Counted from the stretch's first letter, positions 1 to 9,456 are shown. The stretch is 64,000 bases of DNA from Sinorhizobium mexicanum (GCF_013488225.1 NZ_CP041238.1:1389501-1453500), one strand, 5' to 3'. The notes: generated from the letters alone by a model not told the origin. Translations and numbers: made by a program.

Positions 1-255
1 GTCGGACGGTCCAGGTGCACGCTCCATGTCGACCGCGTGGACAGCGGGCAAGTCGATTGCCTTGAGCTCCCGGACGAAGCCGTCTTCCGCTCGTACCGGC
101 GAATAGATCGCCTCGACGTGATGGCCGCGCGCCTGCATGCCGCGGCAAATATCGAGGAAATGCCGGCCGGACCCGCCCCCGCTTGGCTCCAGCACTTCGA
201 GAAGGCGCAACGGACGGGCGAACGATCCGTCGGTTGCGGGCGTGTCCATGGTCAT
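1..255 (-). CDS. Glycosyltransferase, family 4-like (5' part only)
   Basis: Only the first 85 codons lie in the window; the gene runs off the left edge. The start of the protein reads LRLLEVLEPSGGGSGRHFLD, the usual N-terminus of GT4/GT1-fold retaining glycosyltransferases: a first beta strand, a glycine-rich loop, then a helix. It should add a sugar to a lipid-linked repeat unit at the cytoplasmic face of the inner membrane. The ATG at 255 overlaps the stop of the preceding gene (ATGA) and has GGAAGG five bases upstream, which favours it over the in-frame ATG at 249. It is the fifth leftward gene of the polysaccharide block. The acceptor and sugar cannot be told. Confidence 0.85.
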   Translation of the reverse strand, partial: MTMDTPATDGSFARPLRLLEVLEPSGGGSGRHFLDICRGMQARGHHVEAIYSPVRAEDGFVRELKAIDLPAVHAVDMERAPGPSD

Positions 256-1496
256 ATGTGCCTTCCGGCGGGGGCGCACCTTTGAAAGCGATATTCGAGC
301 GCGGCACATCCCCAGACGATGCCAAGCAGCATGTAGAAATGACGCCAATGGTCCGTGTCTATGACGTTGCCGACGCCAGCATGGCCGATCAGCGTCACCC
401 ACGCAATCATCAGGTACGGTTGCCATGGCCGGTCGAGCAGGAGGAAGCGGAAGCCGAGCGAAAGCGTCCACGCGATCAGCGTCACGTAAGCGATCAAGCC
501 GATCCAGCCGTAGGATGTCAGGCACTTCAGCCAGATATTGTGCTCGTCCTCCGGGAAGATGGTGCTGAAGACCAGGGGGCCGATGCCGAGCGGTTTTTCC
601 ATCGCCATCAGAAAACCGATCCGGTGGCGGTCGAACCGCCCGAGATGTCCGCCATCATACTCCTGAACAAGCTGGGAACGGCTGGAGAAAAGGGTTGCGA
701 CCTGCTCGGACTGCAGGGCGGCTGCCAGTGCGGCGACGATGAAGAGCGCGCCACAGAGCGCGAGCACCAGTATGCGCAGGCGGAAGAGGCCGCTTCGCTC
801 CTTCAGCAGCATGACGAAGACAAAGGCGACGACGCAGAAGAGATTGAGCGCCCAGGCCGCTCGCGAGAAGGAGAGGAAAACGCCGAGCGCCAGGATAAGA
901 AGGCCGACGATCTTCGGCGGCGCTCGGCGGATCGGCTGGGTAAGGAGGCCGTGAATGAGATAGAGCGCCGGCGCGGCGAGGAAGGGGCCGAAAACGTTCG
1001 GATCCTGGAACGCTCCCTTCGCGCGATCGTAGAGCGTGAAGTTGGCACCGCCCGGCATTGCGCCGAAATAGCCGAGAATGCCGAGGAGCGCCGTGATGAT
1101 CGCGGCAGCAACCCAGGCATTAAAGATCAGCCGCAGCCTTTGGTGACGATCTTCGATGATCGCCGCGAAGAAGACCGCCGAGAGCGCGAGGAAGCCCGAG
1201 ACGGCCATGTACATCGGCCCGGTGGCAAGGTCCGCCATCACGGTCAGCGACAGCATCCCGCCAACCATGAACAGCACGAGCAGAGACAGCAACGGCGCCA
1301 CATAGCGGGAAATCTTCAGCCCGAAGAGTGCCCACAAGCCGATGAGGCACGCCATGAAGAGTTCGTAAGGCGCCGGCTCGTCGATGACGAAGCCGGAAAG
1401 AAAAACCGCGACCGTGACCAGGCCGGAACCGACCAGCGAAACCGCGGCAAGCTGGGAGCGGAGAACGATCGGCGGGGATGCGCTCGCGGAGATCAA
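252..1496 (-). CDS. O-antigen ligase / polymerase-type membrane protein (Wzy/WaaL/ExoQ-like)
   Basis: A 414-residue protein made almost wholly of hydrophobic segments (about ten to twelve), with a larger loop in the last third (around EDEHNIWLKCLTSYGWIGL). That loop pattern is typical of the O-antigen ligase/polymerase superfamily, whose members join lipid-linked oligosaccharides on the periplasmic side. The phosphotransferase and export genes next to it favour a Wzy-type polymerase over a lipopolysaccharide ligase. No ATG fits: the only good start is TTG at 1496, whose TTGA overlaps the stop of the upstream gene, so translation is probably coupled. The next gene again begins inside this one (ATGA). 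Family call firm; polymerase versus ligase is inference. Confidence 0.85.
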   Translation of the reverse strand: MISASASPPIVLRSQLAAVSLVGSGLVTVAVFLSGFVIDEPAPYELFMACLIGLWALFGLKISRYVAPLLSLLVLFMVGGMLSLTVMADLATGPMYMAVSGFLALSAVFFAAIIEDRHQRLRLIFNAWVAAAIITALLGILGYFGAMPGGANFTLYDRAKGAFQDPNVFGPFLAAPALYLIHGLLTQPIRRAPPKIVGLLILALGVFLSFSRAAWALNLFCVVAFVFVMLLKERSGLFRLRILVLALCGALFIVAALAAALQSEQVATLFSSRSQLVQEYDGGHLGRFDRHRIGFLMAMEKPLGIGPLVFSTIFPEDEHNIWLKCLTSYGWIGLIAYVTLIAWTLSLGFRFLLLDRPWQPYLMIAWVTLIGHAGVGNVIDTDHWRHFYMLLGIVWGCAALEYRFQRCAPAGRHI

Positions 1497-3055
1497 TAGG
1501 CGTTATCCGTGTTGAGCAACCGGAACGGCGTGAGCACAAGGATCTTCAGATCGAAGAGCAGCGACCAATTCTCGATGTAGTAGAGATCGAAAGCGGTGCG
1601 GAACCGGATCTTTTCATCATTGTCGATCTCGCCACGCCAACCGTTGATTTGTGCCCAGCCCGTCACCCCCGGCTTGACGCGATGGCGGGCGAAATAACCC
1701 TCGACGACATCGGAATAGGTTCGGTTGCGGGTTTGCGCCAGAACGGCGTGGGGGCGCGGGCCGACCAGCGAGAGTTCGCCCTTCAATACGTTGAAGATCT
1801 GCGGCAGTTCGTCGATCGAAGACTTGCGCAGGAAGCGGCCGACAGGGGTCACCCGCGGGTCTCCCTTGGTGACGGCGCTGCGAGCGGTCGGATCGCTCAT
1901 ATGCGCGTACATCGAGCGGAACTTGTAAACCTCGATCGTCTCGTTGTTGAAGCCGTGTCGGGCTTGTTTGAAGATGATCGGCCCTGGCGACGTGATCTTG
2001 ACGGCGACAGCGGCGGCAAGCATCACCGGCCATAGGAGAAGGAGCGCGACGACGCTGAAAAAAATGTCGAAACAGCGCTTCGCCACGGAATCCCAATCGG
2101 CGATCGGCTTGTCGAAGATGTCGAGCATCGGAACCTGTCCGACATGGGAATAGCTGCGCGGGCGGAAGCGCAGGTTGTTGGCGTGTGCCGCCAGGCGGAT
2201 GTCGACCGGGAGGATCCAGAGCTTCCTCAACAGTTCGAGAATTCGCTTTTCCGCAGTCAGCGGCAGCGAGATGATCAGCATGTCGATCCTCGCAAGCCGG
2301 GCGAATTCGACGAGTTCGTTGACCGTGCCCAATTTCGGGTAGCCGGCGATCATGTTTGGCGATCGCCGCTCGTCGCGATCGTCGAAGATGCCACAGATGC
2401 GGATGTCGTTGTCCGGCTGATGTTCGATCGTGCGGATCAGGTCCTTGGCCGCCTGGCCGCCACCAACGATGACCGCACGACGCTCCATCGTCCCGTTGCG
2501 CGACCAATGGCGGATCGAATAGGCGATGAAGGCGCGTTGAGCGATAAGGAAGAGCGCGCCGCCGATGAACCAACCCGCGATCCAGACGCGGGAATATTGA
2601 TGCCCGGTTTTCAGAAAGAAAAGCGCGAGCGCTATCGCGCCGAAGGCGGTCACCCAAGCGCCCAGAACGCGGGGCGACATTCGCAGCCAGGCCCTGAGCG
2701 CCGGTACATGATAGCCATCTGCGATCTGGATGGCCGCGACGGCGAGCGCCGAGCCGCCGGCGAGAATTGCAAGATAAACGGGCAGTTGTTCGACGGCCGG
2801 TTGGACATAATACGCGTTGATGCCATAGCCGATGGCGAAGAGAACGCAGAAATCGAGCAGCCGGATGAGGCCGGTGATCATGGCCGGCGAATAGGTGTCG
2901 GCGCGAAACTGAAGCGCGATCTGTCGAGCCAGCGGATTAAGCTCCGTGGCGCCTTTCTCCCCGATCGTCTCTTCGGGGGCGGCCGTGCGAATCTCGGAGA
3001 TCTTCTTGCGAAGCACTTCCGGATTGAATGCTTCGGGCCTCTCGTAGTGGTTCAT
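1493..3055 (-). CDS. Undecaprenyl-phosphate hexose-1-phosphate transferase (PHPT, WcaJ/ExoY-like)
   Basis: A 520-residue initiating sugar transferase. It begins with a cluster of four or five membrane helices, then a Rossmann-like middle domain ([18 protein letters not shown] near residue 190), one further hydrophobic segment near residue 335, and the C-terminal catalytic bacterial sugar transferase domain with [31 protein letters not shown] and [16 protein letters not shown]. Enzymes of this build load the first sugar phosphate onto undecaprenyl phosphate. The ATG at 3055 is preceded by AGGAAGAG. It overlaps the following ligase/polymerase gene by four bases. By gene content it would correspond to the initiating enzyme of rhizobial polar-polysaccharide (upp-like) clusters; that equivalence is from memory. 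Confidence 0.93.
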   Translation of the reverse strand: MNHYERPEAFNPEVLRKKISEIRTAAPEETIGEKGATELNPLARQIALQFRADTYSPAMITGLIRLLDFCVLFAIGYGINAYYVQPAVEQLPVYLAILAGGSALAVAAIQIADGYHVPALRAWLRMSPRVLGAWVTAFGAIALALFFLKTGHQYSRVWIAGWFIGGALFLIAQRAFIAYSIRHWSRNGTMERRAVIVGGGQAAKDLIRTIEHQPDNDIRICGIFDDRDERRSPNMIAGYPKLGTVNELVEFARLARIDMLIISLPLTAEKRILELLRKLWILPVDIRLAAHANNLRFRPRSYSHVGQVPMLDIFDKPIADWDSVAKRCFDIFFSVVALLLLWPVMLAAAVAVKITSPGPIIFKQARHGFNNETIEVYKFRSMYAHMSDPTARSAVTKGDPRVTPVGRFLRKSSIDELPQIFNVLKGELSLVGPRPHAVLAQTRNRTYSDVVEGYFARHRVKPGVTGWAQINGWRGEIDNDEKIRFRTAFDLYYIENWSLLFDLKILVLTPFRLLNTDNAY

Positions 3056-3114
3056 GGTCTCTTCCTGGCGCTGAAGTCCCTGCGCCCGGATAGCAGAAAG
3101 CCACTAAGAAACGC

Positions 3115-4284
3115 TTACGTTGTAAGCAGCTGTTCTCGTGCGCGAGCCGCATCGCCTGCCAGATCGCGATATAGCCGCATCACGCTCCTCGTCATGACCG
3201 ACGCGGCGAAGCGGGATTTGAACGCGTGGGGATCCGGCATCATTCTTTCGGGCCAGTCCTGCTCGACGATCGTGGCGGCCATGATCTGAGCGAGCGAATC
3301 GACCTTAGGTTCGGCAAGAGCGCCGCTGTCGGCGCCGAAAACCTCGGGGATCCCTCCGACCCGTGTTGCGATGACGGGCTTACCGGCGGCAAGCGCCTCA
3401 AGCACGATGTAGGGCATCGCTTCCGCCCGCGACGGGATGACGACCGTACGCGCAAGCGCGAAGGCTTCTCGCGCCTTCATGGCCGGAAGCATCCTGATGC
3501 GTCGCCCCAACCCCTTGCGCAGTTTCATCTCTTCGTATTGCTGCTGTTGCGGCCCGTCGCCGATCATCAGAGCGGAGAGAGGCCGACCGGCGATCCGCTC
3601 GGCCGCGGCAAAACTCTCCACAAACAGATCGGGACCCTTGAGGTCCCGCATCATGCCGATGTACAAAAAATCCACCGCGTCGGGCGCAATCGTGACGGGA
3701 TCGAATTCGCGGTCGTCGATGCCATTGTAAATCAGTTCGTTGCGACCGGGCGGCCGGCCGATCTTGGTGAAATAGGTTTGGCGTTCGTAATCGCAGACGA
3801 AGACAAGAGCGTCGGTGAGGCGCTCCTGCAGCCGCTCGAGACGGAAAATCGCACGACCTTTCAGCGATCTTGAATCGTAGTGGAGGCTGCCGCCATGGGG
3901 CGAATAGAGGCGGGCTACGCGATACTTGTTGACCCGCAAGGCTGAACCGATGATGCGCGCAAGGACGCCGCCTTTGGCGCCGTGCCCGTGCAGCACATCC
4001 GGTTGCAAACTTCTGATTTCCTTATAGCTGCGCCACAGTGCGAAGATGTCGGACGGTCCGATGGCGCGGTGAATGGGCAGGCGAACGATGCCGAGCGCCA
4101 GATAGGGGCGGATAGCATCGAACAGCGCGTCCTCGTGGGCGCCGCCGGTCGTGCTGTCACACAGAATTCCAACCTCGTGCCCGGCATTGGCGTGGGCTTC
4201 GGCAAGATCGCGCACGTGCCGGAATATGCCGCCGACTGGCGACCTGAAGCAGTGAAGGATGCGCAGTGGGCGTTCGTTCTGCAT
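3115..4284 (-). CDS. Glycosyltransferase, family 4
   Basis: A 389-residue cytoplasmic glycosyltransferase. The N-terminal half starts LRILHCFRSPVGGIFRHVRD; the C-terminal half carries the nucleotide-sugar binding signature EAMPYIVLEALAAGKPVIAT followed by RVGGIPEVF, with the two glutamates of the EX7E motif. The reading frame stays open upstream to 5016, but that extension lies antisense-framed over the export lipoprotein gene and has no family character, so I start at ATG 4284, five bases after the stop of the lipoprotein gene. There is no strong ribosome site, which fits translational coupling. The gene sits between the export lipoprotein and the initiating transferase and probably adds a later sugar of the same repeat unit. 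Confidence 0.92.
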   Translation of the reverse strand: MQNERPLRILHCFRSPVGGIFRHVRDLAEAHANAGHEVGILCDSTTGGAHEDALFDAIRPYLALGIVRLPIHRAIGPSDIFALWRSYKEIRSLQPDVLHGHGAKGGVLARIIGSALRVNKYRVARLYSPHGGSLHYDSRSLKGRAIFRLERLQERLTDALVFVCDYERQTYFTKIGRPPGRNELIYNGIDDREFDPVTIAPDAVDFLYIGMMRDLKGPDLFVESFAAAERIAGRPLSALMIGDGPQQQQYEEMKLRKGLGRRIRMLPAMKAREAFALARTVVIPSRAEAMPYIVLEALAAGKPVIATRVGGIPEVFGADSGALAEPKVDSLAQIMAATIVEQDWPERMMPDPHAFKSRFAASVMTRSVMRLYRDLAGDAARAREQLLTT

Positions 4285-4289
4285 GGATG

Positions 4290-4865
4290 TCAGAACAACC
4301 GTTCGCGGACATAGATCGTGTCGCCGGCCATGACCGGATCGGAAATCGGCACGCGGCCGGTAATGATGCGGCCGTTGATCTTGCGGGTGATGTCGGCGTT
4401 CGACTGGTTCGCACGCGGCGAGAAGCCGCCGGCCACCGCGATCGCATTCTGGACCGTCATGCCGGGAACGTAGCTGTATTGGCCAGCTTGGCCCACTTCG
4501 CCCATGATGAACACCGAACGATAGCGGTCCACCTCGATTGTGACGTCCGGATCGCGGAGAAAGCCCTCGCGCAGCTTTGCGGCGATCATGCCCTCCAGCT
4601 CCGGCAGCGTATGGCCACGCGACGGTATCGCGCCGATCAGCGGGAAGGCGACATAACCGGCCTGATCGACGGTATAGGTGCCGGTAAGGCCGGCCTGTTC
4701 GAAGACGTTGATGCGAAGGCGGTCGCCGCTGTCCAGCCTGTAAGGCTGGATGGTGGCCTCGCTGAAGGCTTTGGGAGCCGGCTGGTAGCTTGTGCAGCCG
4801 CCGACCAGTGCAGACAATATCGCCAATGCGATAGCGCGTGCTGTCTTTTTGCCTGCGGTCGACAT
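4290..4865 (-). CDS. Polysaccharide export outer-membrane lipoprotein (OPX, Wza/ExoF-like)
   Basis: A 191-residue protein with a lipoprotein signal peptide: basic start, hydrophobic stretch, lipobox LVGGC with Cys24. The mature part begins with the Poly_export domain (YRLDSGDRLRINVFEQAGLT) and continues with an SLBB-type segment (VFIMGEVGQAGQYSYVPG). Such proteins form the outer-membrane channel of Wzx/Wzy-type polysaccharide secretion. It is shorter than Wza (about 380 residues), as usual for the small rhizobial OPX forms. First gene of the leftward block; the divergent co-polymerase begins about 200 bases away, so the two promoters share this intergenic region. Start ATG 4865, with GGAGCC upstream. 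Confidence 0.93.
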   Translation of the reverse strand: MSTAGKKTARAIALAILSALVGGCTSYQPAPKAFSEATIQPYRLDSGDRLRINVFEQAGLTGTYTVDQAGYVAFPLIGAIPSRGHTLPELEGMIAAKLREGFLRDPDVTIEVDRYRSVFIMGEVGQAGQYSYVPGMTVQNAIAVAGGFSPRANQSNADITRKINGRIITGRVPISDPVMAGDTIYVRERLF

Positions 4866-5061
4866 GCGGGTCTCGGGCTCCGGAAACGATCACCTGTGGC
4901 GACGTTATCGATCCGTTAGGGTTAATAGCCGGTAAACTCGCCGAGGAATTTTGCTTTGACGTCGACAAGGAGCGCCGCCTTAGGGTTGTGCTGGAAATTA
5001 ACCCTTGCGTTACCATGTTCCTTTACTTTCCGGCCGAATGAAGAACCTTCGGAGTTGGGGC

Positions 5062-7200
5062 ATGTCGAGCATCGGCGGCGGGCAGCAGGATGTGGATATA
5101 GATCTCGGCGGCCTCTTCCGCGCGGTTTGGAAGCGGCGAACCCGGGTCTTGCTCGCCACGGTGTGCGTCGCGGCTGCGGCTTTCGCCACCGCGACGATGA
5201 TCGCGCCACAGTATCAGAGCGAAGCGCGGCTGCTGATCGAGTCGCGCGAACCGGAATTCAGCGGAACGAACCAGCTTGCCCCGGCGGGATCCGATCGGGT
5301 TTTCGATGAATCGGGTATTTCGAGCCAAGTGCAAGTGCTGCGCTCCGCCGATCTGATCAAGCAGGTCGCGCGCAACATGAAGCTGCATGAACGCAAGGAG
5401 TTCGATCCTTCGGCCGAACCCTCGGCGCTTTCAGATCTTCTGGTAATGCTCGGCCTCAAGAAGAACCCTCTCGACTTGCCGCCCGAAGAGCGAGTGCTGA
5501 AGGAGTTCGACTCCAAGCTTCAGGTCTATCAGGTTGAAAAGTCGCGGGTGATCGCCATCGCCTTCACCTCGAAAGATCCCAAGCTCGCGGCGGCCATCCC
5601 CGATGAGATGGCAAAAGTCTACTTGTCCCTGCAAAGCGGCGCGAAGCTCGACTCGAATTCGGAGGCGAGCCGCTGGCTGGAGCCGGAAATCGCCAACCTC
5701 CGCGAGAAGGTGCGTGAGGCGGAAGCGAAAGTTGCGGCCTACCGTGCCTCGTCCGGCCTGCTGCCAACCGGTCAGACGGAAAATTTTGCCACGCGTGAGC
5801 TTACCGATATTTCGAGCGAGCTCGCCCGCGTGCGCGGAGAGCGGGCCAATGCCGAGGCGCGCACGAAAGGCGTGCGGACGGCGCTCGCCGACGGTCGTGC
5901 GCCGGACACACTGACCGACGTCGTCGGCTCGCAGATGATCCAGCGGTTGAAGGAAAACGAAGCCAACGTCCGGGCGCAGATTGCGGATCTGTCGACATCA
6001 TTGCTCGACGGCCACCCGCGGATCAAGGCATTGAAGTCCCAGCTTGAAGGCATCAGGCAGCAGATACGCACCGAGACAAGTAAGGTTCTTGTCAGTCTGG
6101 AGAACGAAGCGAAGGTCGGGCAGTTGCGCGAAGAACAGTTGCTGCAGCGCCTCAACACGCTCAAGGCGCAATCCGCCCAGGCGGGAGAGGAAGAGGTCGG
6201 CCTGCGCGCACTGGAGCGCGAAGCAACCGCGCAGCGGCAACTTCTCGAAACCTATCTCGGCCGGTATCGGGAAGCGACGTCGCGCACCGTTGCGAACGCA
6301 ATGCCGGCAGATGCGCGCGTGATCTCGAACGCTGTCGTTCCAAGCACCCCGGACTTCCCGAAGGTAATGCCGATCACGGTGGTCGCGGCACTCGCCGCCT
6401 TCCTGATCAGTTGTGTCGTCATCATGCTAACCGAACTCTTCAGCGGACGGGCGCTCCGGCCCGTTTCCATTGCGGAACCGGACGCTTCCGAACAACTGCC
6501 CGCCGTCAAGGCGGAACCGGAGTCTGCGGAGTCGATGCTTGCGCTGGCGGACACCGAAGCGGAGGAACAGGAATCTGAGCCCCCGGAGGACACGAAGACG
6601 TCGGAAAGCGACTTCTCGATAGAATTCGTTGCCGCCCACCTTCTCGACCAGGACGTCCGTATCGCAGTTTCGGTATCGCCGGGCGGTGACGAAGGGTCGA
6701 CCGCGACTGTCATGCTGGCGCGGCTCCTGGCGGAGGACGGGCAGAAAATCGTTCTCATCGATCTTTCCGGCTCGGCTTGCCCCACGCGGCTGATGGCACA
6801 ATCGCCGGCGCTGCCGGGAATAACGAACCTGCTCTCGGGCGAAGTCGCCTTCGGTGAATCGATACACGCGGACCGCTTCTCGGAGGCGCATCTCGTTCCC
6901 CGGGGGAATTCCGACCCGCGGACAGCAATGCGCGGTATCGAGCGGCTGCAGATGATCATCGACGCGCTCACCAATGCCTATGACCTGGTCCTGATCGAGT
7001 GTGGCGCAGCTGACGCCAGCGCCGTATCCAGAATTGCCCGGCGAGAAGGCACGGAAATCATATTGTCGGCTTCGTCCGTCAGCGATGAGCGGATTGTGGA
7101 ACTGCTCACAGACTTCGGCGAGGCTGGATACCGCAATATCGTGCTGATGACCGGACAGCGCGAAAGCGACCCCGACTTTCCGGATCGCCACGCGGCCTGA
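5062..7200 (+). CDS. Polysaccharide co-polymerase (Wzc/ExoP-like) with degenerate kinase domain
   Basis: A 712-residue inner-membrane chain-length/co-polymerase protein. It has a Wzz domain with a first membrane helix near residues 30-50, a long periplasmic coiled coil (roughly 190-420), a second membrane helix near 440-460, and a cytoplasmic ParA/BY-kinase-like domain at the end. In active BY-kinases the Walker A loop is GxxGKT/S; here the matching stretch (residues about 538-548, SPGGDEGSTAT) has no lysine, the A' motif reads VLIDLSGSA instead of a DxD-type end, and there is no terminal tyrosine cluster. It is therefore probably a pseudo-kinase. Start ATG 5062 has GGAG seven bases upstream; the upstream in-frame ATGs at 5005 and 5038 lack one. 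Divergent from the OPX gene. Confidence 0.9.
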   Translation: MSSIGGGQQDVDIDLGGLFRAVWKRRTRVLLATVCVAAAAFATATMIAPQYQSEARLLIESREPEFSGTNQLAPAGSDRVFDESGISSQVQVLRSADLIKQVARNMKLHERKEFDPSAEPSALSDLLVMLGLKKNPLDLPPEERVLKEFDSKLQVYQVEKSRVIAIAFTSKDPKLAAAIPDEMAKVYLSLQSGAKLDSNSEASRWLEPEIANLREKVREAEAKVAAYRASSGLLPTGQTENFATRELTDISSELARVRGERANAEARTKGVRTALADGRAPDTLTDVVGSQMIQRLKENEANVRAQIADLSTSLLDGHPRIKALKSQLEGIRQQIRTETSKVLVSLENEAKVGQLREEQLLQRLNTLKAQSAQAGEEEVGLRALEREATAQRQLLETYLGRYREATSRTVANAMPADARVISNAVVPSTPDFPKVMPITVVAALAAFLISCVVIMLTELFSGRALRPVSIAEPDASEQLPAVKAEPESAESMLALADTEAEEQESEPPEDTKTSESDFSIEFVAAHLLDQDVRIAVSVSPGGDEGSTATVMLARLLAEDGQKIVLIDLSGSACPTRLMAQSPALPGITNLLSGEVAFGESIHADRFSEAHLVPRGNSDPRTAMRGIERLQMIIDALTNAYDLVLIECGAADASAVSRIARREGTEIILSASSVSDERIVELLTDFGEAGYRNIVLMTGQRESDPDFPDRHAA

Positions 7201-7224
7201 AGCGCACGCGCGCCGTTCAAACGC

Positions 7225-8517
7225 TCAATGCTCCTCCGCCGCAGCCGCCGGCTTCAGTGGTGATTGACGCCGCTGGCGCAGCCGCTGGACGAACGCGTAG
7301 GATGCTTTGTTGGCCTTTATCATGCGCTTGGTCAGCATCGCTGCGCGATGAAGATTGGCGGCCAAGTGTCCGCGGAGCGTAACGGGCAAGACGATGTCTC
7401 GCAACGAGGTTTCGATCGTACACCACGAGCGTTTGTAGGGCTGATCGCCGATCCCGAAATCGAAGAGCGCCACGCCCTCGGAACACAGCCGCTCGATTAT
7501 CCTGTAAAACAACAATTCTCCCGGGCTGCTGTTGGCGGCAACCTCCTCGTCAATCGAGCCAAACTGGCAGATGACATGGTCGCCCTTGCGCGAAAGGCCG
7601 GCGATCGCAAGGACCCGGCCTTCATGCTCATCCTTGAGGCGGAGGGCGTTTAGCTCCAGCAACTTGCCGTCGGCCGCTTGACCGCTCTTCGCGAGCTGGT
7701 GGAAGAAGGCGCGTGTATCGGTATCCTGAAACACGTCCGGCAGGCCATGCGCCTCGAAGCGTGCCGCCTTCTGCTGGAAGAAGGTGTCGAGCAGCGCGCG
7801 CGCTTCCGATGTCTCGCGGGCGACCACATAATCGTAGCCGCCGAGGGCGGCGAGGCGCCGCTCCGATATCCGCATCTTTCTGCGCCGCCGCTTCGCGTTG
7901 AGCTGCGCCAGCGTGCGTTCGATATTCCCGAGGAGCGGCAGTTGGAATGACGAGTCGGCGTTCTGCAAGGCGGGCAGGGCGGCAAGCGGGTGAACTTTCC
8001 CGCGCCAGGTTTCCGGCGTCTTGTCGAGCGTGACGATATCGGCGAACCCTCGCAGCTGGCGTTTGACTCCGCAGGTCAGCACGCTCACGAGTTCCGTAGG
8101 CGGCATTGCATCCTCATCGGCAAACAAACCGGTGTTGAGATTGCTGTGATCGGAGCCGATCAGCCGCGCCGTGCGGAAGAGCCGACCGCGGTCGATTTCG
8201 AGCGGCAGGATAAAGAGCGTTCGCCGGCCGCGCGCACCGCGAACGAACAGCGTCTGGCTCTCGTGCGTTTTTTGCCATGCGGCGCACCAGTCGAAGCTCT
8301 GGTGTAGCGAGTTCTGGCCGTTCTCGTCCAGAACGCGCCACTCCGTTTCGACGGCGCCCATGTCGGTGTGGATGGAGACCGTTGTCTTTTCGGCGTCTTG
8401 TGCTGTTGAACACTGGGTCGAGACGCGATCACTCGGCAGCGGGTCGTTCAAAGACGTCAAAGTGAAACAGGCATTCGTCATTTCATCTACCGTTCGAAAG
8501 CGGGGCCGTGCATCCAT
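7225..8517 (-). CDS. GNAT-type acetyltransferase of the CelD/BcsL family
   Basis: A 430-residue cytoplasmic protein of the Acetyltransf_6 (FemAB-like/CelD) type. The N-terminal half contains SFDWCAAWQKTHES, the usual W/C-rich opening of this family after about 80 residues, and the C-terminal half carries the acyltransferase fold (SSPGELLFYRIIERL, VALFDFGIGDQPYKRSW). Family members act in cellulose and other exopolysaccharide loci, presumably acylating sugars or precursors. It converges on the co-polymerase gene (24-base gap), so it probably belongs to the same locus. The start is unsure: ATG 8517 or ATG 8481, neither with a strong ribosome site. The substrate is unknown. Confidence 0.8.
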   Translation of the reverse strand: MDARPRFRTVDEMTNACFTLTSLNDPLPSDRVSTQCSTAQDAEKTTVSIHTDMGAVETEWRVLDENGQNSLHQSFDWCAAWQKTHESQTLFVRGARGRRTLFILPLEIDRGRLFRTARLIGSDHSNLNTGLFADEDAMPPTELVSVLTCGVKRQLRGFADIVTLDKTPETWRGKVHPLAALPALQNADSSFQLPLLGNIERTLAQLNAKRRRRKMRISERRLAALGGYDYVVARETSEARALLDTFFQQKAARFEAHGLPDVFQDTDTRAFFHQLAKSGQAADGKLLELNALRLKDEHEGRVLAIAGLSRKGDHVICQFGSIDEEVAANSSPGELLFYRIIERLCSEGVALFDFGIGDQPYKRSWCTIETSLRDIVLPVTLRGHLAANLHRAAMLTKRMIKANKASYAFVQRLRQRRQSPLKPAAAAEEH

Positions 8518-8715
8518 TGAAGCGTAGATGTCGCTACATTCGGCTTAATTTCGAGCAGAGCGGCGGCTATTTCGCGGGCGACAGCAGAATGCGGTTAGCA
8601 AAGCATGAAGCGCCGCCAGTGAGCTCGTGTTCCGCGGGCCGGTCGACAAGGTGACGCGAAACATTGCTGCAATCACCGGCGCGGACCTGCACGCGTTGAA
8701 ACACGCGCAGTGAGC

Positions 8716-9456
8716 TCAGTCGAGAAAGCCGGTTGCAAGCGCCTTTGCCCATTCGGGGCGGTTGCGACGCGCCGCGAGGCGCGACATGGCCATATGATCG
8801 TAGCGCACGCAACGGAAGGTGACATTCCAGTCGCCGGCAGTGCGTTCGACGATGGCATAGCGCGCGTCCGGCGAACCGGTTTCGACCCTGTGGGGAACGG
8901 GCTTGTCATCGTCGTAACCGGGGCAGCCGACGCTGCCGGGGTTGACGACGAGGCGGCCGTCGGCGAGGCGGATGGCCCGCGGAATGTGCGTATGTCCGCA
9001 AAGGATCACGGGATAGTCGATGTTCGCGGCGAAGCTCTCGATGATGTCGCGTCCCGCCATGTGGACCACGCCATCGGCCGTCAGCGTTTCCAGCCAATAG
9101 GTTTCATCGCTGCGCGGCGTGCCGTGACAAAGGAAAAGCGCATCTCGATAGACGAGCGTTTCAGGCATATCCGCGAGCCACGCAAGGTGCGACGGTTCAA
9201 GCTCGTCATGCGCGGCACGGTCGGAAGGCCCCATGCGGGCGGGATCGAGCGTGAGAAGATAACGATCGTGATTGCCGCGGATCGCGAGCATGTTGCGCTT
9301 GGTCAGGATGTTGGCGGTTCTCGCGGCGTTGAGCGGGCCGCTGAGATGATCGCCGAGATTGACGATCTCCGCGATCCCCTGCGCGGCGATGTCGGCAAGA
9401 ACCGCCTCCAGCGCGATGTCGTTGCCGTGGATATCGGAAATAACCGCGATCCTCAT
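8716..9456 (-). CDS. Metallophosphoesterase (calcineurin-like, YfcE/ApaH-type)
   Basis: A 246-residue soluble two-metal phosphoesterase. All the ligand motifs are present in order: SDIHGN (residues 6-11), NLGDHLSGP, GNHD, LCHGTPRS and CGHTHIP. Proteins of this size in the family hydrolyse phosphodiesters or dinucleoside polyphosphates; the substrate here is unknown. I chose ATG 9456, with GAGG six bases upstream, over the TTG at 9471. Its ribosome site overlaps the end of the DUF2842 gene, so the two are probably one transcript. Confidence 0.9.
   Translation of the reverse strand: MRIAVISDIHGNDIALEAVLADIAAQGIAEIVNLGDHLSGPLNAARTANILTKRNMLAIRGNHDRYLLTLDPARMGPSDRAAHDELEPSHLAWLADMPETLVYRDALFLCHGTPRSDETYWLETLTADGVVHMAGRDIIESFAANIDYPVILCGHTHIPRAIRLADGRLVVNPGSVGCPGYDDDKPVPHRVETGSPDARYAIVERTAGDWNVTFRCVRYDHMAMSRLAARRNRPEWAKALATGFLD

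Noticed and set aside
183..1499. Long plus-strand frame of 438 codons over the ligase/polymerase gene
   Set aside because: Very charged, repetitive residue use typical of the antisense of a hydrophobic GC-rich gene; no ribosome site or domain.
4285..5016. Upstream extension of the glycosyltransferase frame to 5016
   Set aside because: It lies in another frame of the export lipoprotein gene on the same strand and shows no family similarity.
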